From Lysobacter enzymogenes (GTDB lineage: Bacteria > Pseudomonadota > Gammaproteobacteria > Xanthomonadales > Xanthomonadaceae), in the NCBI RefSeq assembly GCF_017355525.1, contig NZ_CP067395.1, positions 3,875,001 to 3,939,000 on the forward strand: a stretch of DNA of 64,000 nt. The letters are read 5' to 3'. This document shows positions 27,220-34,741 of the stretch, piece after piece. The position numbers and the translations under genes are program-made. The notes below the pieces were generated by a model, which saw only the letters and a program-made list of their open reading frames with translations, did no database searches and had not been told where the DNA came from. The first letter of the stretch is position 1. Every line of letters begins with the position of its first letter.

Positions 27220-27987
27220 TCAGCGCGGCAGCGCGCGCAGGCCTTCGAGCGCCTGCTGCAGGCCGAGCTGGCGGCTCATCTGCGGCGTCATCGCCGCGGT
27301 GACGATCTGCAATTGCAGGCGGTTGCCGGCGCTGACGCCGTCGCCGGCGATGCGCCCGCTCTGGGCGATGCCGCCGAGGCCGCCGCCGTCCAGGCGCTGT
27401 TGCAGCGACACGCCCGGCGCCTGCACGCCGACCTGCGCGCCGCCGTCGAGGAAGGTCACCTGCGCGCGCAGCGCGCCGGCGGCGCTGTCGCTGTGGGTCT
27501 GGCCGTTGAAGCCGGACGCGTCCAGGTCGGCGCGCGCGCGGTCGACGAAATCGATCGAGGCCAGGTTCGACAACCGGTTGCCGTCGCCGGCGATCTGCGC
27601 GATCTGGCCGATGCCTTGCACGCGCACCGCGTCGGCGCCCGAGGCATCGGCATGGGCGAGCGGCGCATCGGCGCCGACCGCCGCGCTGCTGCGCGCGTCG
27701 CTGCGCACGCTGTAGCCGTCGCCGTCGCGCAGCACCAGCAGCGAACCGGTAGCGATAGCCGCGCCTTGCTGCGGCGTGGCCACGCTGGAAATCAGGTCCA
27801 CGCGCAGGCCGATCAGCATGTGCGCGTCGTAGTAGCGTCCGCTGAGCGTCGCCAACGTGGCGTCGTCGACGATCTGCGCGCGCACCGGCGCGCGCTGCGC
27901 GGGTGGCAGGGCGGCCGCGGGTTGCGCCGCGGCCGCCGCTGCCGCGAGGGCCGTGAACAGGACACAGGGGAGTGATGGGCGGTTCAT
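27220..27987 (-). CDS. FapE-like secreted protein
   Basis: A 255-residue exported protein: signal peptide to about residue 26 (cleavage near AAA-LPP), a conserved-looking LATLSGRYYDAHMLIGLRVDL block, and two glycine-rich motifs with IAGDGN (GQIAQIAGDGNRLSN; GRIAGDGVSAGNRLQLQ) that echo the AGxGN repeats of the subunit genes. By position between the C39 protease and the pore it corresponds to fapE, a minor fibre-associated component in Pseudomonas. Similarity to FapE itself is not verified, so the call rests on context plus repeats. Confidence 0.6.
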   Translation of the reverse strand: MNRPSLPCVLFTALAAAAAAAQPAAALPPAQRAPVRAQIVDDATLATLSGRYYDAHMLIGLRVDLISSVATPQQGAAIATGSLLVLRDGDGYSVRSDARSSAAVGADAPLAHADASGADAVRVQGIGQIAQIAGDGNRLSNLASIDFVDRARADLDASGFNGQTHSDSAAGALRAQVTFLDGGAQVGVQAPGVSLQQRLDGGGLGGIAQSGRIAGDGVSAGNRLQLQIVTAAMTPQMSRQLGLQQALEGLRALPR

Positions 27988-28020
27988 CGGGCACCTCGAA
28001 ACGAAAACCTCGATTACGGT

Positions 28021-28758
28021 TCAGAACAGGTCCGACAGCGACAGCGTGTACTCGACCGCGCGCGGCGCGGCGGTGGCGCGTTGCAGCGCGTCGCCGCGGC
28101 GTTGCAATGCCGGCGAGCTGCGGTCGAAGACCAGATAGGAGTCGGCGCGCATCGGTCGGTCGCCGACCACCGCCAGGACGATGCCGTTCCAGCCGCGCAC
28201 GAACTCGGCTTCCGGCATCACCCGATGGCCCAGCGCCGGATCGGCGACGAACACGCGTCCGCCGGCCGCGCCCTTGACCACGACGAAGTGGCGATAGCCG
28301 CGGATGTCGAGCAGCGCGATCACCGGCATCTGCAGGCGGTACAACGCGTCGGCGTCGATGCGGAAGCCGTGCGCGCGCAGGCCGATGCTTTCGACGTAAC
28401 GCTTCATGTCGAGCATCGAAAACCCGTTGCGCACGACTTCGCGCGGATCCACGCCGACCATCATCTTTTCGATCAGCGCCGGCTCGTCGACGTCGAGGCC
28501 GTAGCCGTAATGCAGCAGGCTGGCCAACGCGGCCGAGCCGCAGCTGAAGTCGTAGCGCTGGCGCAGCAGTTCGCGATAGCGCAGGTCGCGCAGGGTGCGC
28601 ATCGGCTTGACCATCGGGGTCGGGCCGGCGCCGGTGAGGCGGGTCAGGTCGATCGGGCTGTAGCGCTCGCCGGGCGAGACTGCGTTCTGCGCGCGCGCGG
28701 CGCCGCAGGCGGCAAGAGCGAACGCGAGCGTGGCGGCGATAGCGCGCAAGGCGTGCAT
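28021..28758 (-). CDS. fapD: FapD-like C39-family cysteine protease
   Basis: A 245-residue exported peptidase-like protein. The catalytic Cys73 is in YDFSCGSAALASLLHYGYG, His157 in GYRHFVVVKG and Asp173 in VFVADPALG, the order and spacing of peptidase C39 domains. The N-terminus ends LAAC (Cys18), which fits a lipobox, so it may be a periplasmic lipoprotein; signal peptidase I cleavage after ARA is the alternative. In fap systems FapD is needed for amyloid export or maturation. ATG at 28758 is chosen because it opens the hydrophobic signal. It lies between the subunit genes and the FapE/F-like genes. Confidence 0.82.
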   Translation of the reverse strand: MHALRAIAATLAFALAACGAARAQNAVSPGERYSPIDLTRLTGAGPTPMVKPMRTLRDLRYRELLRQRYDFSCGSAALASLLHYGYGLDVDEPALIEKMMVGVDPREVVRNGFSMLDMKRYVESIGLRAHGFRIDADALYRLQMPVIALLDIRGYRHFVVVKGAAGGRVFVADPALGHRVMPEAEFVRGWNGIVLAVVGDRPMRADSYLVFDRSSPALQRRGDALQRATAAPRAVEYTLSLSDLF

Positions 28759-28831
28759 GGCGGCGAGGTCGAGAGAAAGTCGGGAAGGCCGCGATGGCCG
28801 ATGCGCGGCCATCGCGGTGCGGCGGGGGAGG

Positions 28832-29644
28832 TCAGTCGCCGCAATGGGTGCAGGTCGGCGGCGGCGGCGGCGGCGCGCAGGCGCCGCACGACGCGGTGGC
28901 GATCGCCAGACCGTTGTGCTGCAGATTGCCGACGCCCGACGCCACGTTGACGCCGATGTTGCCCTGCGCGCCGGACAGCGCGCTGCCGCCGAGCGAGGCG
29001 TACAGGTCCAGGCTGATGCGGCGGCCGTCGCTGTCGAGCAGGTTCGACGTCGCCGACTGTTCGCTGTCGGCGCTGGCCAGGGCCAAGGTGCCGGAGCTGT
29101 TCACCGAAGCGGCCATGGCGTTGCCTTGCGCGTTGCCGACGCCGGCGGCGACGTTGACGCCGATGTTGCCCTTGGCGTTCGACAGCGCATTGCCGTCGAG
29201 CGTGGCGCGGTAGAAAGTCTGGTCGGTGCTGGTGGTGGCGAAGTTGGCGTACGAAGACTGCGAACCGAACGTCATCGCCGAGGCGAAGACTTTTTCGCCG
29301 TCGACTGCCGACAGCGCGGTGTCGTTGCTCTGCGCGTTGCCGACGCCGGCGGCGACGTTGACGCCGAGGTTGCCCTGGGCATTGGACAAGGCGTTATCGC
29401 CCAGGTGCGCGCTGTGGTCGCCGTCGCCGAGCGAGGCGTTGGCTTCGGTGCTCTGGTCCTGGTCCACGGTCGCGGCCGATTGCGAGGCCACGCGGACCTG
29501 GCCGCGCACCTTGACCCGGCCGGATACGTCGATGCGGTTGCCGACGTAGGTATCGCTGTGGATGCGCGCGTCGTCGCCCTCGGCCAGGGCCGGCAAGGCC
29601 ACCGCGGCGAGCGCGAGCGCCAACAAGCAGTGTTGGAGTTTCAT
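28832..29644 (-). CDS. fapC: FapC-like amyloid fibre subunit
   Basis: A 270-residue exported subunit. Signal peptide 1-21 (cleavage PALA-EGDD). Three imperfect repeats of the pattern ALSNAQGN-IGVNVAAGVGN-xQxN sit at residues 84-107, 152-175 and 221-244, separated by variable linkers rich in Ser/Ala/Asp, the layout of FapC from Pseudomonas. The C-terminus has CGAC at 253-256 and CTHC at 265-268 around a polyproline stretch; a terminal CxxC is typical of FapC. It is a tandem paralogue of the upstream gene (same EGDDARIHSD start). Predicted major extracellular amyloid component. Confidence 0.82.
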   Translation of the reverse strand: MKLQHCLLALALAAVALPALAEGDDARIHSDTYVGNRIDVSGRVKVRGQVRVASQSAATVDQDQSTEANASLGDGDHSAHLGDNALSNAQGNLGVNVAAGVGNAQSNDTALSAVDGEKVFASAMTFGSQSSYANFATTSTDQTFYRATLDGNALSNAKGNIGVNVAAGVGNAQGNAMAASVNSSGTLALASADSEQSATSNLLDSDGRRISLDLYASLGGSALSGAQGNIGVNVASGVGNLQHNGLAIATASCGACAPPPPPPTCTHCGD

Positions 29645-29699
29645 CTTCGTTCTCCGTCAGGCGCTGCGGCCGCGGCGCGACGCCGCGGCCGCGCGCGCG

Positions 29700-30461
29700 T
29701 CATTGGCAGCTGCCGCACGAAGCGGTGGCGATCGACAGGCCGTTGTGCTGCAGGTTGCCGACGCCGGCGGCGACGTTGGCGCCGATGTTGCCCTGCGCGC
29801 CCGACAGCGCGCTGCCGCCGAGGGTGGCGAAGGTGTCCAGGTCGCAGGCCGCGGCCAGTTCGTTGAGCCAGCTGTGCTGCTCGCTGTCGGAAGCGGCCTT
29901 GGCGATCGTGCCGGAGCTGTTGACCGAGGCGGCCATGCCGTTGCTCTGCGCATTGCCGACGCCGGCGCCGACGTTGACGCCGATGTTGCCCTTGGCGTTC
30001 GACAGCGCGCTGCCGTCGAGCGTGGCGCTGTAGTAGGTGTCCTGCTGGCTCGAATAGGCGTAGTTGAAGCCGGCCTTCTGGTCGTTGAACACCATCGCCG
30101 AGGCGAACACCTTCTCGCCGTCGACCGCCGACAGCGCGGTGTCGTTGCTCTGCGCGTTGCCGACGCCGGCGGCGACGTTGGCGCCCATATTGCCCTGGGC
30201 GTTCGACATCGCGCTGCCGCCCATGTGGGCGTCGTGGTCGCCGTCGCCGAGCGAGGTGTTGGCCAGGGTGTTCTGGTCCTGGTCCACGGTCGCGGCCGAT
30301 TCGGACGCGACCCGGATCTTGCCCTTGACCGCGACGCGGCCGCCGACGTGGATGCGGTTGCTGATCGAGGTGTCGCTGTGGATGCGGGCGTCGTCGCCTT
30401 CGGCGTAAGCAGGCGCGGCGACGGCCAGGGCGAGGGCGAGCAGGGTCAGTTGCGCTTTCAT
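29700..30461 (-). CDS. fapB: FapB-like amyloid fibre subunit
   Basis: A 253-residue exported subunit: signal peptide 1-20 (cleavage PAYA-EGDD), three repeats of the ALSNA(Q/K)GN...GVGNxQxN type at residues 83-106, 151-174 and 217-240, and a terminal CGSC at 249-252. It shares most of its sequence with the downstream paralogue, including SAATVDQDQ, DGEKVFASAM and NSSGT, but lacks the polyproline/second CxxC tail. By position it corresponds to the nucleator subunit fapB. ATG 30461 starts the signal peptide and has AGGAGAG upstream. Confidence 0.8.
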   Translation of the reverse strand: MKAQLTLLALALAVAAPAYAEGDDARIHSDTSISNRIHVGGRVAVKGKIRVASESAATVDQDQNTLANTSLGDGDHDAHMGGSAMSNAQGNMGANVAAGVGNAQSNDTALSAVDGEKVFASAMVFNDQKAGFNYAYSSQQDTYYSATLDGSALSNAKGNIGVNVGAGVGNAQSNGMAASVNSSGTIAKAASDSEQHSWLNELAAACDLDTFATLGGSALSGAQGNIGANVAAGVGNLQHNGLSIATASCGSCQ

Positions 30462-30516
30462 GGTCTCTCTCCTGAAGGGTGGTGGGTGTCGCGACTGCAT
30501 TCCGCCGTTGTGGTTG

Positions 30517-31137
30517 TTATGGAGCGCTCCCCGGCAGTCGGAGCACGATGGCGTTGACCGACGCGTTGCCGGCCCCCGCCGTCTGGTTGAGTTGCAGCAC
30601 GCCCTGGCCGCCGCGGAAGGCGTCGTCGGCGATGGCGGCGTCGCGCAGGCTCGGCGCGCGCCGGTTCTCCAGCGGCGCGGACGGCGGGCCGGCGATCTGC
30701 GCCAGGGCCGCGTCGTCGAGCGCGGCGGCGCCGCCGCGCGCCAGCGCGAACTGGTTGAGCTGGGCATTGCCGGCGCCGGCGCTTTGGTTGAGTTGCAGCA
30801 GGCCGCTGGCGTCGGCGAACGCGCCGGCGCCGATGCGCGCCTGCGCGTTACGCGCGGCGGCGGCGGGGTCGGGACGTTCGGCTTGCTGATGCGCGTTGGC
30901 GGCGGCGAGCGCGATGCCGTCCGGGGTCAGCGCCAGCGCGGCCTGATTGGCCTGCGCATTGCCCTGGCCCGCGGCTTGGTTGATCGCCGCGCGGCCGTCG
31001 AGGCCGCGGCCGGCTGCGCCGATCTCGGCGCGGTCGAGCGGCGGCTCGGCGCGGCCGTCGCCGGCGATCGCGGTCGCCAGGAGGCAGCCGATCAGCCACC
31101 AAGGCGCATGCCGCAGCGGGCGCGCGCGCGCGTTCAC
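30517..31137 (-). CDS. FapA-like or additional fibre component with short AGxGN repeats
   Basis: A 206-residue exported protein starting at GTG 31137, which overlaps the upstream stop. The signal segment is WWLIGCLLATAIA. Three repeats of NQ-[AST]-AG-x-GN-A-x-x-N occur: INQAAGQGNAQANQAAL (52-68), LLQLNQSAGAGNAQLNQFAL (113-132) and VLQLNQTAGAGNASVNAIVL (180-199), shorter relatives of the FapB/C repeats. Linkers are Ala/Asp-rich. It occupies the fapA position before the fapB/C-like genes, but FapA homology is not verified; it could be a third fibre subunit. Confidence 0.65.
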   Translation of the reverse strand: MNARARPLRHAPWWLIGCLLATAIAGDGRAEPPLDRAEIGAAGRGLDGRAAINQAAGQGNAQANQAALALTPDGIALAAANAHQQAERPDPAAAARNAQARIGAGAFADASGLLQLNQSAGAGNAQLNQFALARGGAAALDDAALAQIAGPPSAPLENRRAPSLRDAAIADDAFRGGQGVLQLNQTAGAGNASVNAIVLRLPGSAP

Positions 31138-31688
31138 CGCCCGCTCCCGGTCGGCGGCGGCGCGACGGCGGACGGCATCGCCGCCTGCATCACCGCACCG
31201 CTGATCGTGTCGCCGAGGCCGGCGGTGGCGCCGATCACCGCGCCGCCGACGCTGGCGCTGGCGCCGAGCGGCGCCGACGCCGCCGGGCCGCCGAACGCGT
31301 TGCCTGCGCCGACGCCCGCCGACGGCACCAGCAACCCGGTCACCGCGCCGGCGGCCGCGGCCACGCCGATGCCGCCGGAACCGTGCTGGCCGAGCGCGGC
31401 ATCGTCGAGCAGCGGCGCCAGCGAACGGTCGAGGGTGGCGTGGAACACCCGGCCCGGGAACGTCGTCGCCTCGGTGCGCACCGGGTTGTCCTGCACCGGC
31501 AGCGCGCGATACGCGATGCGCGGGTACACCGTGCGGGCGACGATCACGCTCGGGTCGGGGCCGGGTTCGGCCGCGTGCGCGCCCGGCGCGGCGGCGACGG
31601 CGATGGCCAGCGCGGCGCACGCCAGCGCGCGGCGGTGGAGGGCGACGGCGCCGACGGTGGCGGCGCGCAGGGCGGGCAGGGACGACAT
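31134..31688 (-). CDS. First gene of the Fap-like operon, secreted, unknown
   Basis: A 184-residue exported protein; hydrophobic signal (ACAALAIAVAAAPGAHA) then a Pro/Arg-containing region (VIVARTVYPRIAYRALPV) and a Gly/Ala-rich C-terminal half (GGIGVAAAAGAVTGLLVP, then GVGAGNAFGG) that could span or associate with membrane or fibre. It has no counterpart I know in fapABCDEF. Its stop overlaps the GTG of the next gene, so it is an integral part of the operon. A sigma-54 promoter match lies 72-86 bases upstream. ATG at 31688 is used because it opens the signal sequence. Confidence 0.62.
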   Translation of the reverse strand: MSSLPALRAATVGAVALHRRALACAALAIAVAAAPGAHAAEPGPDPSVIVARTVYPRIAYRALPVQDNPVRTEATTFPGRVFHATLDRSLAPLLDDAALGQHGSGGIGVAAAAGAVTGLLVPSAGVGAGNAFGGPAASAPLGASASVGGAVIGATAGLGDTISGAVMQAAMPSAVAPPPTGSGR

Positions 31689-31759
31689 GGCGGACTCCGA
31701 GAGACGGGGGGTCTCGAAACACCGGTCGCGGGGCAGGCGCGGCCGGCAGAGGGTCCTAC

Positions 31760-31774
31760 GCCAAACCCGTGCCA
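31760..31774 (-). promoter_or_regulatory. Sigma-54 (RpoN) promoter of the Fap-like operon
   Basis: On the minus strand the sequence is TGGCACGGGTTTGGC, matching TGGCACG-N4-TTGC with one mismatch (G for the second T of TTGC) and with the preferred T just before TGG. The GG and GC dinucleotides are correctly spaced. It is 72 bases upstream of the first operon start. An inverted repeat CGTTGC-N6-GCAACG at 31848-31865 is a candidate activator site about 75 bases further upstream. Confidence 0.7.
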
Positions 31775-32085
31775 ACTCCGCAAGCGCTTGATCCGGCGCT
31801 GGTTTTTCGCCGTCCAGCGCGGCGTGTCCGGTGCCGCTGCGACAAAACGTTGCGCGCCGGCAACGCCCGGCCGGCGCCTCGGTGCGGACGGTTCCCCACT
31901 CAGCTTTGCGCTGTCGCAGCCGCGCATGCGCGCGGGGCCTGGCTTTGCCGCGGCTCGCGCATCGCGCCGCGCGCGCATCGCGGCCGCGTTGCGTTTTCGC
32001 AACCTCGCCACGCATGCGAGGATGGGGCGACGACGCCGTCGGCGCGTTTGTGTCCTACCCGATCCGTTCCGCCAGGTGGCCTTGC

Positions 32086-32838
32086 ATGTCTTCCGCACCC
32101 GACGCCGTCCGCGACGCCCTGCCCGCCGCCGCCAACGGCGGCGACGATTTCATCGAGGTCTATCCGCAGGCGCTCGACCGCGCGCAATGCGCCGAGCTGA
32201 TGCGGCGCTTCGACGCCAGCCGCGAGAGCGAACCCGGCCGCGTCGGCGGCGGCGTGATGCCCGACCTCAAGGACAGCCGCGACCTCACCATCACCGGCCG
32301 CGAAGGCTGGAAAGACATCGAGATCGCGCTGAACCTGGCGGTGTTCCGCGGCCTGCTGCAGTACCTGCGCCGCTATCCGCACATGATGATCGCGCCGCTG
32401 ATGCTGGAAGCGCCGGGCGCCGACGGCAAGCGCCACCGCCTGACCCCCGAGCGCATGGCGCAGATGGACGACCAGCAGCTCGCGCCGATCGCCCAGACCG
32501 TGTTCCGTCCCGGCGCGATCAATCTGCAGCGCTACACCGACGGCCGCGGCGGTTATCCGTACTGGCATTGCGAGCTGTACCCGCGCGACGCCCACGCCGA
32601 AACCCTGCACCGGCACGTGCTGTGGACGATCTACCTCAACGACGGCTTCGAGGAAGGCGAAACCGAGTTCCTGTATCAGCGGCGCAAGATCGCGCCGCGC
32701 GCCGGCGACCTGCTGATCGCGCCGGCCGCGTTCACCCACACCCATCGCGGCAACCGGCCGAAGGGTGGGGACAAGTACATCGCTACGAGCTGGATCTTGT
32801 TTCAGCGCGCCGAGCGGTTGTTCGGCGGCGGGGGCTGA
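32086..32838 (+). CDS. 2-oxoglutarate/Fe(II)-dependent oxygenase
   Basis: A 250-residue cytoplasmic dioxygenase-like protein. Iron ligands fit an H-x-E...H facial triad: His161 and Glu163 in YPYWHCELYP and a distal His in AFTHTHRGNRP (218/220), with a downstream Arg that could bind 2-oxoglutarate. Residues 175-200 (HRHVLWTIYLNDGFEEGETE) form the double-stranded beta-helix core, typical of prolyl-4-hydroxylase-like enzymes. The substrate is unknown. ATG 32086 is preferred; the upstream in-frame region is Arg-rich and out of character. Divergent from the Fap-like operon. Confidence 0.8.
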   Translation: MSSAPDAVRDALPAAANGGDDFIEVYPQALDRAQCAELMRRFDASRESEPGRVGGGVMPDLKDSRDLTITGREGWKDIEIALNLAVFRGLLQYLRRYPHMMIAPLMLEAPGADGKRHRLTPERMAQMDDQQLAPIAQTVFRPGAINLQRYTDGRGGYPYWHCELYPRDAHAETLHRHVLWTIYLNDGFEEGETEFLYQRRKIAPRAGDLLIAPAAFTHTHRGNRPKGGDKYIATSWILFQRAERLFGGGG

Positions 32839-32884
32839 GCGGCGTTCGCTGCGCAGCGGAGCCGGCGGCGCGAGATTGAAAGCC

Positions 32885-32913
32885 CGCGGTCGCGGCTTGC
32901 GCCGCTCCTACAG
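32885..32913 (-). repeat. Single REP unit, TAGGAGCG family
   Basis: One minus-sense copy of the TAGGAGCGGCGCAAGCCGCG variant, 46 bases after the oxygenase stop codon and before the convergent response regulator gene. No facing partner is evident. Confidence 0.75.
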
Positions 32914-32990
32914 GGGGCGCAGGCCGCGGCGTGGCGGCTGTGACCGCGAATTACGGGCGACGACGCGAGTTTGAAACGCGCCGCGCAGGC

Positions 32991-33425
32991 TCAGGGATTG
33001 CGCGGATGGTTCAACACCAGCCAATACAAGCCGACCTGCTTGACCGCCCACACGAACTGCTCGAAATCCACCGGCTTCTGGATGTAGCTGTTGACCCCGA
33101 GCGCATAGCTGGCTTCGACGTCGAACGGCTCGGTGCTGGTGGTCAGCACCACCACCGGCAGGGTCCGGGTGGGTTCGTGGGCGCGGATCGCCTGCAGCAC
33201 TTCGCGGCCGTCGACCTTGGGCAGGTTGAGGTCCAGCAGCACGATCGACGGCAGGTCGTTGGGATCGCGGTCGGAGTAGCGGCCACGGGCGAACAGGTAA
33301 TCCAGCGCCTCGGCGCCGTCGCCCATCACCACCAGCCTGTTGGCGATCTTGGCCTCGTCGAACGCGAGCCGGGTCAGCTCGACGTCGTCGGGGTTGTCCT
33401 CGACCAGCAGGATTTCCTTATGCAT
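32991..33425 (-). CDS. Single-domain response regulator (Rcp1-like)
   Basis: A 144-residue receiver-only protein: acidic pair in ILLVEDNPDDVELT, phospho-acceptor Asp65 in IVLLDLNLPKVDG, Thr in VVVLTTSTEP and Lys in SYIQKPVDFEQF. The VEDNPDD start and NLPKVDG motif are typical of the Rcp1 type that pairs with PAS/phytochrome-like kinases and has no DNA-binding domain. Its start overlaps the end of the upstream kinase gene by eight bases, so the two are a coupled phosphorelay pair. The output is presumably protein-protein. Confidence 0.92.
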   Translation of the reverse strand: MHKEILLVEDNPDDVELTRLAFDEAKIANRLVVMGDGAEALDYLFARGRYSDRDPNDLPSIVLLDLNLPKVDGREVLQAIRAHEPTRTLPVVVLTTSTEPFDVEASYALGVNSYIQKPVDFEQFVWAVKQVGLYWLVLNHPRNP

Positions 33426-34641
33426 CAGCGTTTTCCTCGCCCCTCGACACGAGCGGCAACTCGACTGTGAACGTGCTGCCCGCGCCGGGCTCGGCGTGGG
33501 CGCGCAACTGGCCGCGATGGCGCTCGGCCACGCGTTGCGCGATCGCCAGGCCCAGGCCGTGGCCGCCGCCCTGGTCCGGCCCGTGCAGGCGCTGGAAGGG
33601 CTCGAACAGCTTGTGAGCATAGCGCATGTCGAAACCGCTCCCGTGGTCGCGCACGCTCAGCGCCAGCACCCCGGCGCGGACTTCGCCGGCGACCTCGATC
33701 CGCACCCGCGTCCCGGCCGGCGCCTCGGCCGGCACGGTCGAGAACTTCCAGGCGTTGTGCATCAGCTGGGTCAGCATGAGCTTGAGCAGGCGCTCGTCGC
33801 CCTCGACCTGCAAGCCGGGCTGGACGCTGACCTCGCCGCGATGGGCGGGGTCGGCGTCCTGCAGCTCGGCGCCGACCCAGTCGGCCAGCAGGCTCAGGTC
33901 GACCGGCGCGATCCGCATCTCGGCGCGGGTCACGTGCGACAGCTCGGTCAGCATCGCCAGCAGCCCGGTCATGCGGCTCGCGGCGGCGCGGATCCGGCCC
34001 AGGTAGTCGCGGTCGGTTTCGTTGAGGCGCTCGCCGGCGCGGTCGGCCAGCAACGCGGAGAAGCTTTCGATCGAACGCAGCGGCGCGCGCAGGTCGTGGG
34101 CGACCGCGTCGGCGAACAGCTGCAGCTGCCGGTGCGAGGCGTCGAGCGCGGCGCCGTGCTCGGCGACCCGCGCGCTCAGCGCGATGCCGGCCTCGCGTTC
34201 GCCGCGGATGTCGCGCATGTGCGAGATGAAGTACTGCGGCGCGCCGTCGTCGGCGCGCATCACCGCGACGTTGAGCTGCACCCACACGTCGGAGCCGTCG
34301 CTGTGCACGTAGCGCTTGTGTTCGTCGACCGAGGCCAGCTCGCCGCTGACCAGGGCGGCGACGAGGTTGTGGCTGATCGCCAGATCGTCGGGATGGGTGA
34401 CGTCGCTGTAGTGCTGGCCGCGCAGTTGTTCCTCGCGGTAACCCAGCATCGCGCACAGCGCCGGATTGACCTCCAGCCACACGCCTTCGAGCGAGACGAT
34501 GGCCATGCCGATGTTCGACGCCGTCATCGCCAGGCGGAAACGATCTGCCCGCGCCGGATCGTCTCCGGCCTGCGGGGCGGTCGGCAGGGCGTGCGGCAAG
34601 CTCATCGGATTGGGGGCGGATCGGACCGCAGCGTCGGCCAT
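33418..34641 (-). CDS. PAS-domain sensor histidine kinase (cytoplasmic)
   Basis: A 407-residue soluble kinase. A PAS/PAC domain (residues 35-150; GMAIVSLEGVWLEVNPALCA, then YFISHMRDIRGERE) is followed by HisKA with His182 in FADAVAHDLRAPLRSIESF and a HATPase domain (LMHNAWKFS, VRDHGSGFDM, GGGHGLGLAIAQRV). This is the phytochrome/bathy-type kinase core without a photosensor; the PAS may sense redox or a ligand. The start is uncertain: ATG 34641 or ATG 34605, neither with a strong ribosome site. Coupled to the Rcp1-like regulator. Confidence 0.88.
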   Translation of the reverse strand: MADAAVRSAPNPMSLPHALPTAPQAGDDPARADRFRLAMTASNIGMAIVSLEGVWLEVNPALCAMLGYREEQLRGQHYSDVTHPDDLAISHNLVAALVSGELASVDEHKRYVHSDGSDVWVQLNVAVMRADDGAPQYFISHMRDIRGEREAGIALSARVAEHGAALDASHRQLQLFADAVAHDLRAPLRSIESFSALLADRAGERLNETDRDYLGRIRAAASRMTGLLAMLTELSHVTRAEMRIAPVDLSLLADWVGAELQDADPAHRGEVSVQPGLQVEGDERLLKLMLTQLMHNAWKFSTVPAEAPAGTRVRIEVAGEVRAGVLALSVRDHGSGFDMRYAHKLFEPFQRLHGPDQGGGHGLGLAIAQRVAERHRGQLRAHAEPGAGSTFTVELPLVSRGEENADA

Positions 34642-34741
34642 CGGCGGCGAAGTGGCCGGGAAGTGTAGCGAATGTGTCCGTGACGGCAGGGTGGACGGCG
34701 CACACGGCGCGGACACGGCCAACTCCCGCACAATCGCCGCC

